64,000 nt of DNA from Streptomyces sp. SW4 (GTDB lineage Bacteria > Actinomycetota > Actinomycetes > Streptomycetales > Streptomycetaceae). Positions within the stretch are counted from its first letter, which is position 1; each line of letters begins with the position of its first letter. The position numbers and the translations under genes are program-made. Shown here in pieces: positions 1-9,613 of the stretch. The notes beneath the pieces were generated by a model. It saw nothing but the letters and a program-made list of their open reading frames with translations, was not told the origin of the DNA and made no database searches. The stretch lies in the NCBI GenBank assembly GCA_003248315.1, contig QKWM01000004.1, positions 3,593,001 through 3,657,000 on the forward strand. The letters run 5' to 3'.

Positions 1-335
1 GTGGTGGTTCCACGGCACGGGCACGCTGACCGCGTTGTACCCGTGCGCCCGCATCCGCTGGAGCACGTCCCGCCACAGGGAGGGGCTGGGCAGCCGGAAG
101 GCGTGCAGTTCGCCGGGGAACAGCAGCAGCCGGCGGCCGTCCACCAGCAGGGAGTCGCGGTCGAAGCCGACCTGGTGCCGGCGGCCGTCCGCGGTGGGCG
201 GCGCGGGGGCGGGCCGGTGAGCACCTCGGGGCCGCCGTCGGAGGACCGCGCCGCACCGATGCTGCCGCCGCCGAGCGTGAGTCCGAGCACGGTGGTGCCG
301 GCGAGGGCGCTGAATGTACGTCTGGTCAGCTCCAA
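1..335 (-). CDS. GH35 beta-galactosidase, N-terminal part (cut by window edge)
   Basis: Start of a secreted beta-galactosidase of glycoside hydrolase family 35, which removes terminal beta-galactose from polysaccharides. TTG start at 335 with AGGAGG seven bases upstream. A twin-arginine signal (LTRRTFSALAGTT) is followed by the family N-terminus: FDRDSLLVDGRR, LLFPGELHAFRLP and then NAVSVPVPWNHH at the window edge. One base is missing in the C run near 203-215, so the signal peptide and the catalytic domain lie in different frames. It is divergent from the arabinanase, which suggests both serve the same polysaccharide. Only about 110 residues are visible, so catalytic residues cannot be checked. 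Confidence 0.75.
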   Translation of the reverse strand, partial: MELTRRTFSALAGTTVLGLTLGGGSIGAARSSDGGPEVLTGPPPRRPPRTAAGTRSASTATPCWWTAAGCCCSPANCTPSGCPAPPCGGTCSSGCGRTGTTRSACPCRGTT

Positions 336-614
336 GGGAGCGCCTCCTGTTGCCTGTGCTGTGCGGCGTGCCCGGTGCGTCGGCGCGGATTCATGCGCCG
401 TTCATCACCGGGCCATTGTGTACGTCCGCGCGGTGAGGGCCGAATCCCGGTGCGGTGCGGCGCCGGACACCCGTGCGTTCCACGCCCGGTTGTGCGGGTG
501 TCCAGGGCCGGGGACGCCTCTGTCCGAGGCGAGACCGTCCGCGCGGAGGCCGACGTACCGGGACGGCTGCCCCTCTTCGGGCCCGTCCGCCGACCGCCGC
601 TGTTGCGCGAACCG

Positions 615-643
615 TTGACGCGCGAGCGGTTCGATTCTACGGT
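615..643 (+). promoter_or_regulatory. sigma-70 type promoter of the GH43 gene
   Basis: TTGACG at 615-620, a 17-base spacer and TACGGT at 638-643. Transcription would begin near 650, giving a leader of about 60 bases before the GTG at 713. This is the only well-spaced promoter match I see in the 377-base divergent region between the GH35 and GH43 genes. Confidence 0.45.
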
Positions 644-663
644 CCGTTCGAAAGTGCGAGCCC

Positions 664-681
664 TGTCCGAGATATCGGACA
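664..681. promoter_or_regulatory. perfect inverted repeat, putative operator
   Basis: TGTCCGA-gata-TCGGACA, two perfect 7-base arms around a 4-base centre, just downstream of the predicted transcription start of the GH43 gene. That position would suit a repressor. Related sequences stand before the U32-like/transporter operon (9507-9522) and before the dehydratase gene (11809-11825), so one regulator may control all three units. No regulator gene for this island lies in the window. Confidence 0.45.
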
Positions 682-712
682 GATGCGAACCCCATCCGCA
701 AGGAGGACCCGC

Positions 713-1698
713 GTGAGCCGCACCTCCCGCTCTCTTCGCAGGCGCACCGCCCTGACCGCCCTCCCCACCGCCGCCCTGCTGGCGCTCATCCCGTCCACGG
801 CCTCGGCGTACCCGAACCCCGGCCGGGTAACCGGCTCCGTCGTCACCCACGACCCGTCGATGATCCGCACCCCGTCGGGCAGTACCTGCTCTACGCCACC
901 GGCGGCGGCATCTCCCACAAGACCTCGTCCGACCGCATCGCCTTCCGGGCCGGTGCCGACGCGTTCGCCTCGCGGCCGAGCTGGTGGTCGCGCTACTCCT
1001 CGGTCCCGGAGGCCTGGGCGCCCGACATCTCGTACCACGGCGGCAAGTACCTGATGTACTACTCCGTCTCCTCGTTCGGCTCGAACACCTCGGCCATCGG
1101 CCTCGCCGGTTCCACCACCGGGCAGCCCGGCAGCTGGACCGACCACGGGATCGTCCACACGTCCAGCTCCTCCAGCGACCACAACGCCATCGACCCCAAC
1201 CTCTTCGTCGACGACGACGGCACGTGGTGGCTGTCGTTCGGCAGTTGGTGGACCGGCATCAAGATGATCCGCATCGACCCGGCCACCGGGAAGCGGCACG
1301 CCTCCGACCGCACCCTCCACTCCCTCGCCTCCCGTCCGACCGGCACCAAGGCCGTGGAGGCCCCGTTCGTCGTCAAGAGAGGCGGCTACTACTACCTGTT
1401 CGCGTCCTACGACACCTGCTGCTCCGGCACCAGCTCCACCTACAAGGTGAAGGTGGGCCGCGCCACCAGCGTCACCGGGCCCTACCGCGACCGCAACGGC
1501 GTCTCGATGATGAACAACGGCGGCACGCCCGTCCTGGAGTCCCACGGCAGCGTCATCGGCCCCGGCGGCCAGTCGATCATGAAGGATGCCGACGGCGACC
1601 TGATCGTCTACCACTACTACGACGGCAACGACAACGGCACGCCCAAGCTCGGCATCAACCTCCTGGACTGGAGCAGCGGATGGCCCGTCGCCCACTGA
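713..1698 (+). CDS. secreted GH43 arabinan endo-1,5-alpha-L-arabinosidase
   Basis: Secreted endo-arabinanase that cleaves alpha-1,5-arabinan, a side chain of plant pectin and arabinogalactan. GTG start with AAGGAGG at 699-706. A signal peptide ending ...TASAYPNP is followed by a five-bladed propeller domain. HDPSMI holds the expected catalytic base Asp, NAIDPNLFVDDDG the pKa-modulating Asp, VEAPFVVKRGGYYYLF the acid Glu, and HGSVIGPGGQS the calcium-site His. About 328 residues, normal for a single-domain enzyme. One base is missing at about 877-880 (GGG before CAG), which splits the signal region from the propeller. It is convergent with the aminotransferase 15 bases away. Confidence 0.88.
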
Positions 1699-1713
1699 CC
1701 CCGGCGGCGACGC

Positions 1714-3160
1714 CTAGCCCGTCCGGCCCATCCCCGCCGGGTCCGGCCAGGCCGGGGCGGTGGCCGGGACCGCCCCCAGGCCGTCGGTGCCGCGCACCTG
1801 CGCCGCGGTGAGACCGCCGCGGGCGGGGACACCGGGCGGTGTGGGGCCGGGCGCGGGCATCACGGCCACCGGCAGGGGCTGCGGGGCGGGCGTGGGTGCC
1901 GCCGGCAGCGGCATCCCGGCACCGGCGGCCTGCGCGGCAAGCCCCGGGTGCCGCCCCCGTTGGTCTCGCTCACCAGGCGGTCCACCGCCGCCGTACCCGA
2001 GCTGTAGCCGGTCCCTGTGGCCGGCCCGGGTACGGCGGCTCCCCTCCTGGACGTCCCGTAGAGCACCTCTTCCAGGCCGGACACCAGGCGACGCACGTCC
2101 ACCTGGGGGCGCACCACGAGACGCAGGAAGCGACTGGACGAACCGATCTTGTTGCCGCACTCGCGGACCAGGACACGGTGCTCGGTGAGCATCCGGTCCC
2201 GGACCACGGTGCCCTCGGCGCCGAGGGGAGGCGCACGAAGAGGAAGTTCCCCTGGGAGGGGTAGACGGTCAGGCCGGGCAGCGCCGACAGCCGGCCGGCC
2301 ATGTCGAGCCGGTCGTGGCGGATCCGGGTGAGGCTCTGCGCGTACTCGGCCCCGTGCTCGCGCAGCATGAACACCACGTGCTCGGCGAAGGAGTTGAGGT
2401 TCCACTTCGGCAGCGCCGCCCGCACCCGGCCGGCCAGCGCCGGATTGGCGACCAGGTAGCCGAAGCGGACGCCGTGCAGGCCGAAGTTCTTGCCGAGGCT
2501 GCGCAGGACGACGACGTTGGGGCGCAGCATCGCCTCCTGCACGACGGAGGGTTCGGCCTCGGCGTCGGCGAACTCCAGGAAGGACTCGTCGATCACCACC
2601 AGGTCCCGGTCGGCCATCGCGTCCATGAACTGCACCACGGAGTGCTTGCGCAGATAGCCGCCGTCGGGGTTGTTCGGGTTGCAGACGACGACGGCCCGGG
2701 TGCCGCGCGCCCGGACGAACTCGGCGTACCGGGCGAGGTCCAGGGCGAAGCCGGCGGACTCCTGGAGCGGGAACATGTCGACCCGCTTGCCGGTCTCCAC
2801 CGGCTGGTCGGTCCAGCGGCCGAAGGTGGGGACGGGGACGGCGAGGGACTCGCGCACCAGCAGATGGTCGAGCCAGGTGATCAGCTCGGTGGAGCCGTTG
2901 CCCATGGCCACGCACTGCGGCGGCAGCCGGAGCAGCCCGCACAGCTCGGCGGTGATGGTGCCGGCGTCGCTCGGGTAGTACGTGAGGATGTCCCGCAGGC
3001 GGGCCGCCATCTCCTCGAACATCCCCGGGGTGGGGAAGTAGGGGTTGCAGGGGATGCAGAAGTCCACCGGGCCCGTGCCGTCGCCCTCCCGCGCCAGCTC
3101 CGCCATCGACGGGCTGTGCGCCGCGGTGCTGCGGAACAGCGAGGTGACGTTGCCTGACAA
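1714..3160 (-). CDS. PLP-dependent class I/II aminotransferase (HisC/CobC-like)
   Basis: Fold-type I aminotransferase related to histidinol-phosphate and threonine-phosphate aminotransferases. TTG start at 3160 with GGAGGA upstream. Motifs include FCIPCNPYFPTPGMF near the N-terminus, NPNNPDGGYL, VVIDESFLEFAD, and SLGKNFGLHGVRFGY with the PLP-binding Lys. Two single-base losses, in GGGG at 2225-2228 and CCCCC at 1954-1958, split the C-terminal third. Beyond the fold is an unusual Pro/Ala-rich tail of about 80 residues ending ...PDPAGMGRTG. The substrate is not evident. It reads in the same direction as the sugar genes but sits 130 bases downstream of galM, so membership of that operon is uncertain. 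Confidence 0.75.
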
Positions 3161-3290
3161 GGGATCCTCCGTCTCCGGGCGGCCCGCGCGGGGAGCGCGG
3201 GCCGCCCATGAGTACGAAGACGGACGCACCCTCGTTCAGCTCATGTGAGGAAAATGTGACGGCAGGGGTTCAGGAGTCGTCCGGGTGTGG

Positions 3291-4441
3291 TCACGCGTCG
3301 AACGAGTGGACCGTCGTCGTCCGGTACGTCTGCCCGGGGCGCAGCACCGTCGAGGGGAACGCCGGCTGGTTCGGCGAGTCCGGGAAGTGCTGGGTCTCCA
3401 GGCACAGCCCGTCGCCCTGCCGGTAGACGGAGCCGCCGGTGCCGGTCAGGGTGCCGTCGAGGAAGTTGCCCGAGTAGAACTGCAGGCCCGGCTGGTCGGT
3501 GGCGATCCTCAGGGTGCGGCCCGAGGCGCCGTCCCGGAGCGTGGCGATGTGCTCGGGGCGGCCGGTGACGCCCTTGTCCAGCACCCAGTTGTGGTCGAAG
3601 CCCTGGGCGGTGACCAGCTGCGGGTGCCCGGCCCGCAGGTCCCGGCCGATCGGCTTGGGGCGGCGGAAGTCGAAGGGGGTGCCCGCGACCTTCGCCAGCT
3701 CGCCGGTGGGATCAGGCCCGCGTCGGTGGGGGTGTAGCGGGAGGCGGCGATCGACAGCTCGTGGTCCTCGACGGTGCCGCTGCCCTCGCCGGCCAGGTTC
3801 CAGTAGACGTGGCTGGTGAGGTTGACGACGGTGGCCTTGTCGGTGGTCGCCTCGTAGTCGATCCGCCAGTCGCCGCGCCGGGTGAGGGTGTACGTCACCG
3901 TCGCCCGCAGGGTGCCGGGGTAGCCCATCTCGCCGTCGGCGCTGGTGTAGGAGAGCCGCAGGCCCACGTCGGATCCGTGCGCGAACGGCTCGACGTCCCA
4001 CACCCGCTTGTCGAAGCCCTGCGCGCCGCCGTGCAGGCTGTTGTCGCCGTCGTTGACGGAGAGCTGGTACTCCCTGCCGTCCAGGGTGAAGCGGCCGGAG
4101 TCGATCCGGTTGCCGTAGCGGCCGATCAGGGCGCCGAAGTACGGGCTGGAGGCCACGTAGTCGTCGAGGTCGCCGAAGCCCAGCGAGACGTTGGCGTAGC
4201 GGCCCCGGCGGTCGGGGATCTCCAGCGACTGGACGATCCCGCCGTAGGACAGGACCTTCATCCGGGTCCCGCCGTTCTCCAGCGACCACCGGTACACCTT
4301 CGTGCCGTCGGCGAGCTTCCCGAAGAGTTCCTTCACCGGCTTCCTGCCTCCCGTGGCGTGCGCGGTGCCGGTGCCCGCCGCGGTGGCGGCGATGCCGGCC
4401 GCGGCGGCCCCTGCGATGACCGTGCGTCTGCTCAGTTCCAT
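3291..4441 (-). CDS. galM: exported aldose 1-epimerase
   Basis: Interconverts alpha and beta anomers of aldoses, typically galactose. ATG start at 4441 with AGGAGC upstream. A Tat signal (LSRRTVIAGAAAAG) shows export, unlike the cytoplasmic E. coli enzyme. GalM motifs: LSYGGIVQSLEIPDR, YFGALIGRYGNRI, NSLHGGAQGFDKRVW (catalytic-region His), NLTSHVYWNL, FDHNWVL and GLCLETQHFPDSPN, which carries the catalytic Glu. One base is missing in the GGG at 3708-3710, splitting the last third into another frame. It lies 62 bases after the ABC permease gene, consistent with an operon for uptake of galactose-like sugars released outside the cell. Confidence 0.87.
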
Positions 4442-4503
4442 GTGCGGCTCCTGTACTCCCGTGACGAGAAGCGGGCCCCGCCGGACGGCGGGGCCCAGGT
4501 GCG

Positions 4504-5747
4504 TTACGAACCGACCCTGCGCTTGTTCCACACGTCGAACCCGACCGCGGCCAGCAGCACCAGGCCCTTGATGACCTGCTGCCAGTCGGTGCCGATGCCG
4601 ACGAGGTTCATGCCGTTGTTGAGCACGCCGAGGACCAGGCCGCCGATGATCGCGCCGAGGACCGTGCCGACGCCGCCGCTCATCGACGCGCCGCCGATGA
4701 ACGAGGCGGCGATGGCCTCCAGTTCGAAGTTGAGGCCGGCCTTGGGCGAGGCCGCGTTGAAGCGGGCGGCGAAGACGAGTCCCGCCAGGGCCGCGAGCAT
4801 GCCCATGTTCAGGAAGACCAGGAAGGTGACCTTCTTGTCCTTCACGCCCGACAGCTTGGCCGCGGGCAGGTTGCCGCCGATGGCGTAGATGTGACGGCCG
4901 ATGACCGCGTTGCGCATCACGTAGCCGAAGCCGACGACCAGCGCGGCGAGGATGAGCAGCACGATCGGCGTGCCCTTGTAGCTGGCGAGCAGCAGCGTGA
5001 CGACGAGGATCGCGGCGACCAGCGCGACCAGCTTGAGCAGGAACAGCTTGGCGGGCAGCACGTCGAGGGCGAACTCCTGCTGCCGCCGCCGGTCGCGGAC
5101 CTCCTGGAACACGACGAACGCGATCAGCGCGAAGCCGAGCAGCAGGGTGAGGTTGTGGTAGTTCGTCTCCGGGCCGACCTCCGGCAGGAACCCGTTGGCG
5201 ACCTTCTGCAGCCCCTTCGGGAACGGGCCGAGGGTCTGGCCCTCCAGGAAGATCTCGGTCAGGCCGCGGAAGAGCAGCATGCCCGCCAGGGTCACGATGA
5301 ACGACGGTATGCCGCCGTAGGCGATGAAGAACCCCTGTACCGCCCCGCGAGGGCGCCCACCGCCAGGCACAGCACCACGGCGAGCGGCCAGGGCATGTCG
5401 TTCCTGACCATGAACACCGCGGCCATCGACCCGACGAACGCCGTCAGCGAGCCCACCGACAGGTCGATGTGGCCGGAGATGATGACCAGCATCATGCCGA
5501 TCGCCAGGATCAGGATGTAGCTGTTCTGCAGCACCAGGTTGGAGACGTTGCGCGGCAGCAGCAGGTCGCCGTCGGTCCACACGGCGAACAGCGCCACGAT
5601 CAGGCCGAGGGCGATCAGCATGCCGTACTGCCGCATGTTGCGGCGCATGCCGTCCAGCAGCAGCCGGAGCAGGCCGTCGCCGGCGCCCGCCCCTGACTTG
5701 CCGGGCGGCGCGGGGGCCGGTGTCCTGGCGGTCACGTCCGTGCTCAT
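4504..5747 (-). CDS. mmsB: sugar ABC transporter permease (MmsB/GguB type)
   Basis: Membrane component of a monosaccharide importer of the ChvE-GguA-GguB (multiple monosaccharide) class, related to XylH. After a Pro/Ala/Gly-rich cytoplasmic N-terminus come about ten hydrophobic segments. SGHIDLSVGSL is the branched-type permease signature, GGIPSFIVTLAGMLLFRG and FIGGASMSGGVGTVLGA are further hallmarks. The start ATG overlaps the mmsA stop in an ATGA tetranucleotide, indicating translational coupling. One base is missing in CCCC at 5343-5346. Full length is about 414 residues, typical for the family. Confidence 0.88.
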
Positions 5748-7291
5748 CGGGATACCTCTTTGTCCTTCGTCATCTGACGCATCAGCGCTTCCTGGGAGGC
5801 CTCGGCCCGGGAGAACTCGCCGGTCAGCCGCCCCGCGGCCATCGTGTAGATGCGGTCGCACATGCCGAGCAGCTCGGGCAGCTCGGAGGAGATGAAGACG
5901 ACCGCCTTGCCCTGGGCGGCCAGTCGGTCGATGACCGTGTAGATCTCGTACTTGGCGCCGACGTCGATGCCGCGCGTCGGCTCGTCCAGGATCAGCACGT
6001 CCGGACCCGCGAAGATCCACTTGCTGAGGACGACCTTCTGCTGGTTGCCGCCGGACAGCTTGCCCACCGGCTCGAAGACGGTCGGCGCCTTGATGTTCAT
6101 GGAGGTGCGGAAGCCCTCGGCGACCTGCCGCTCCTCGTGCTCGTCCACCACGCCCCGCTTGGCGACCTTGCCCAGCGCGCTGAGCGAGATGTTGCGGTGG
6201 ATGGTGTCGATGAGGTTCAGGCCGTAGTGCTTGCGGTCCTCGGTGACGTAGGCGATGCCGTGCTTCACCGCCTCGGGGACGGTCTTCGTACGGATCTCCC
6301 GGCCGTCCTTGAGGACCGTGCCGCCCGCGTACCGGCCGTAGGTGCGGCCGAAGACGCTCATCGCCAGCTCCGTGCGGCCGGCGCCCATCAGCCCTGCGAT
6401 GCCGACGATCTCCCCGCGGCGCACCGAAAGCGACACGTCGTCGACGACCTTGCGCTGCTGGTCGATGGGGTGGTGCACGGTCCAGCCCCGGATCTCCAGG
6501 GCCGGGGCCCGGCCCTCCTCCGGCCGGTGCGGGGTGCGCTCGGGAAGCGGTGCTCCAGGTCGCGGCCGACCATCCCGCTGATGATCCGGTCCTCGGTGGT
6601 CCCGGGTCCTTGACGTCCAGCGTCTCGATGGTGCGGCCGTCGCGCAGGATCGTCACCGAGTCGGCGACCCGGCGGATCTCGTTGAGCTTGTGGGAGATGA
6701 TGATGGAGGTGATGCCCTGCTTCTTCAGCTCCAGGATCAGGTCCAGGAGCTTGCCGCTGTCCTCGTCGTTGAGCGCCGCCGTCGGCTCGTCGAGGATGAG
6801 CAGCTTCACCTTCTTCGACAGCGCCTTGGCGATCTCCACCAGCTGCTGCTTGCCGACCCCGATGTCGGCGACGCGCGTGTCGGGGTGGTCGGACAGGCCG
6901 ACCCGCCGCAGCAGTTCGGTCGCGTGCCTGAGCGTCTCGGTCCAGCTGATGACGCCGCGCCGGGCGTGCTCGTTGCCGAGGAAGATGTTCTCCGCGATGG
7001 AGAGGTAGGGCACCAGGGCCAGCTCCTGGTGGATGATCACGATGCCGTGCTGTTCACTGGCCCGGATGTCCCTGAACGCGCAGACCTCCCCTCGAAGAGG
7101 ATCTCGCCCTCGTAGCTGCCGTGCGGATGGACGCCGGAGAGCACTTTCATCAGGGTCGACTTGCCGGCGCCGTTCTCCCCGCAGATGGCGTGGACCTCGC
7201 CCTGCCGGACGGTCAGGGAGACGTCCGACAGCGCCTTGACGCCGGGAAAGGTCTTGACGATCGAGCGCATTTCCAGGACGGGTCCCGCCAT
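5744..7291 (-). CDS. mmsA: sugar ABC transporter ATP-binding protein, two ATPase domains
   Basis: Energy-coupling subunit of the importer, with two ABC cassettes in one chain as usual for monosaccharide systems. Start ATG at 7291 has GGAAGG upstream. Cassette 1 shows GENGAGKSTLMKVLSG (Walker A), QLVEIAKALS and LLILDEPTAALN (Walker B). Cassette 2 shows the usual degenerate GLMGAGRTELAMSVFG, then KLSGGNQQKVVLSKW and VLILDEPTRGIDVGAK. Three single bases are missing, at about 7088-7091, 6601-6603 and 6542-6544. Roughly 515 residues. It lies 32 bases after chvE and overlaps mmsB by four bases. Confidence 0.88.
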
Positions 7292-7323
7292 GGTCGTGCC
7301 TTCCAATCACTCGGTTCCGGCGG

Positions 7324-8433
7324 TCAGCCGAGGTCGCTTTCCTTGATGTAGCCGGAGTCGACGACGACCTCCTTGTAGTTGGCCTTGTCCACGGCCACGG
7401 GCTCCAGCAGGTACGCCGGTACGACCTTCGCCCCGTTGTCGTAGGTCTTGGTGTCGTTGACCTCGGGCTTCTTGTCGTTGAGCAGGGCGTCGACCATGTT
7501 GGAGGCCACCTTGGCGAGTTCGCGGGTGTCCTTGTACACGGTCATGGACTGCTGGTCGGCGATGATCGACTTCACCGAGGCGACCTCGGCGTCCTGGCCG
7601 GTGACGATGGGCAGCGGCTTGTCCTTGGTGCCGTAGCCGTCGGACTTCAGCGCGGACAGGATGCCGATGGAGATGCCGTCGTACGGCGAGAGCACCGCGT
7701 CGACCCGGTCGCTGCGGTAGGCGGAGGTGAGGATGTCGTCCATGCGCTTCTGCGCGGTGCCGCCGTCCCAGCGCAGCGTGGTGACCTGGTTCAGCTCGGT
7801 CTGGCCGGACTTGACGACCAGCTGCTTCTTGTCGATGTAGGGCTGCAGGACGTTCATGGCGCCCTGGAAGAAGTAGCGGGTGTTGTTGTCGTCGTTGGAG
7901 CCGGCGAACAGCTCGATGGTGAACGGGCCCTTCTCGCCGCCGTCCTTCAGGCCGAGCTTCTCGACGATGTAGGTGCCCTGGAGCTCGCCGACCTTCTCGT
8001 TGTCGAAGGAGGCGTAGTAGTCGACGTTCTCGGTGCCGAGGATCAGCCGGTCGTAGGAGATCACCGGGATGCCGGCGTCCTTGGCCTGCTGCAGGACGTT
8101 GTTCAGCGACTTGTTGTCGATCGCGGCGACGATCAGGGCCCGGACGCCCTGGGTGATCAGGTTCTCGATCTGGGAGACCTGCTGGTCGGGGTCGTCCTCC
8201 CCGTAGACCAGCCTGGTCTTGTAGCCCTTGGACTCCAGGTCCTTCTTGACGTTGTTGCCGTCGGCGATCCAGCGCTCGGAGGACTTGGTCGGCATCGCGA
8301 TGCCGATGGTGGCGCCCTTGGCGCCGCCCTTGTCCTCCTCGCTGCCGCCCTCACCGCTCTGACCGCAGGCGGTCAGGGTCAGGGCGAGGGAGGCGGCGGC
8401 CATGGCGGCGAGTGCGGCTCTGCGGTGGGGCAT
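7324..8433 (-). CDS. chvE: sugar-binding lipoprotein of the ABC importer (ChvE-like)
   Basis: Extracellular solute-binding lipoprotein that captures monosaccharides for MmsA/MmsB. I choose the ATG at 8433 because AAGG lies nine bases upstream; two further ATGs at 8439 and 8442 sit too close to that site. Signal peptide ends in the lipobox LTAC. The mature protein opens with IGIAMPTKSSERWIADG, a ChvE-type signature, and has YDRLILGTENVDYYASFDN and PIVTGQDAEVASVKSI. The frame is intact, about 369 residues. ChvE homologues bind galactose, arabinose and related sugars, which fits the flanking galactosidase, arabinanase and epimerase; the actual ligand is inferred. Confidence 0.88.
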   Translation of the reverse strand: MPHRRAALAAMAAASLALTLTACGQSGEGGSEEDKGGAKGATIGIAMPTKSSERWIADGNNVKKDLESKGYKTRLVYGEDDPDQQVSQIENLITQGVRALIVAAIDNKSLNNVLQQAKDAGIPVISYDRLILGTENVDYYASFDNEKVGELQGTYIVEKLGLKDGGEKGPFTIELFAGSNDDNNTRYFFQGAMNVLQPYIDKKQLVVKSGQTELNQVTTLRWDGGTAQKRMDDILTSAYRSDRVDAVLSPYDGISIGILSALKSDGYGTKDKPLPIVTGQDAEVASVKSIIADQQSMTVYKDTRELAKVASNMVDALLNDKKPEVNDTKTYDNGAKVVPAYLLEPVAVDKANYKEVVVDSGYIKESDLG

Positions 8434-8529
8434 GGTCATCATCCTTGACGTGTGCCTGATAGGACCGAGACGAGGTGTGTGGGATTGTGCGCGGTCGTGT
8501 GCCCTTTTGTGAAGGGAGTTTCCGGAACG

Positions 8530-9492
8530 TTATGACGGGATCTCGAACCGGTTGAGCGCGCCGGGCAGCCGGCTGCCGAGCGGGCCATGTCCGCGTCCGC
8601 GCCGTGCCGGGCGAGCAGATCGAGGGCGAGCCGTCCGCGCCGCACCCGCTCCTTGGCGCCCGCCAGCGTCAGATCGCGCAGGTGGTGGCCGTACGGATAG
8701 ATCCCGGGCGCCTTGGCGAGGCCGAACTTCAGGTACAGGGGGGCGCCGCGCCGGATCAGCTCGGCCACCTCGTACATCCGCACATAGCCCCGAGGTCGTC
8801 CGGCGCCTCGATGTACATGTCCATCGGGGCGGCCGAAACCCGGCGGATCTCGGTGAGGTGATCCAGCGTCAGATCGCTGGGCACGTTGACCGAGTCCGCG
8901 CCCAGCCGCTCGTACACCGCGAACGCGGCCGGGTTGACCGGACCGATCAGCGCCGACACCTTCAGCGTCGTGTCGGCCGGGATCAGACCCGCCGTCCGCG
9001 CCCGGTGCAGCGTCCACAGCACCCCTTCGTCGGCGACCAGCAGGCACCTGACGCCCAGTTCGGTCGCCCGGACGGCGTCCTCGACGCAGCCGGCGACCGC
9101 GTCGTGGCCGCGGGCCCGCAGCCCCGCGCCGCCGGAGTCGGTCCGCGTGGAGCCGCCGATGTCCCAGGTGCCGCGCGGCCCCGTGAACAGGCACAGCTCG
9201 ATGTCCCGTTCGGCACAGGCCTCGACCATCTCGGTGATCTCGGCGTCGGTCAGCATCCACACGCCGCTGCCCTGACTGATGCGGTGGATCGGCACGTCCA
9301 GCCGCGAGGACTCCTTCAGGACGACCGCCAGCGCCTCCGGCCCCTCGCAGGAGGGGATCTCGGTGCGCCAGCGGCCGCCGCCGGGGAAGCCGTGCGGCGA
9401 GGCGTCGGCGGGGTCGGGGCGGGCGCGCCCAGGCCGAGGGCGGCGAGCAGGTGCTCACCGGGCCTGCGGGCGGCGGCGGAAGCGTCGGTCAC
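8530..9492 (-). CDS. U32-peptidase-like TIM-barrel protein of unknown function
   Basis: About 320 residues from a GTG at 9492 with AAGGA upstream. I do not recognise a named enzyme. Segments such as VPIHRISQGSGVWMLT, LCLFTGPRGTWDIGG, CLLVADEGVLWTLHRA, LGADSVNVPSDLTLDHL and MYIEAPDDLGGYVRMYE give the repeated strand-helix pattern of a TIM barrel. They resemble proteins annotated as peptidase family U32, whose members include RNA-modification and unknown enzymes. Three bases are missing (near 9410, 8788 and 8582); the repaired C-terminus ends ALNRFEIPS. It heads the chvE-mmsA-mmsB-galM run, so a role in sugar-derived metabolism is likely, but nothing in the sequence shows peptidase catalysis. 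Confidence 0.55.
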
Positions 9493-9506
9493 AAGCGGTC
9501 CTTAGT

Positions 9507-9522
9507 GTTCGATATGCCGGAC
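9507..9522. promoter_or_regulatory. putative operator before the U32/transporter operon
   Basis: GTTCGATATGCCGGAC lies in the 121-base gap upstream of the U32-like gene. Its complement GTCCGGCATATCGAAC matches 13 of 16 bases of the palindrome at 665-680 before the arabinanase. Confidence 0.4.
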
Positions 9523-9613
9523 GAGGTTCGCGGCACAGGGCGGGAAAAGGCGTGGAGGTACGCCGGTACGGGAGGCCGTCAGGACGCCCCCGTACCGGCG
9601 TACGGCTACGGGG

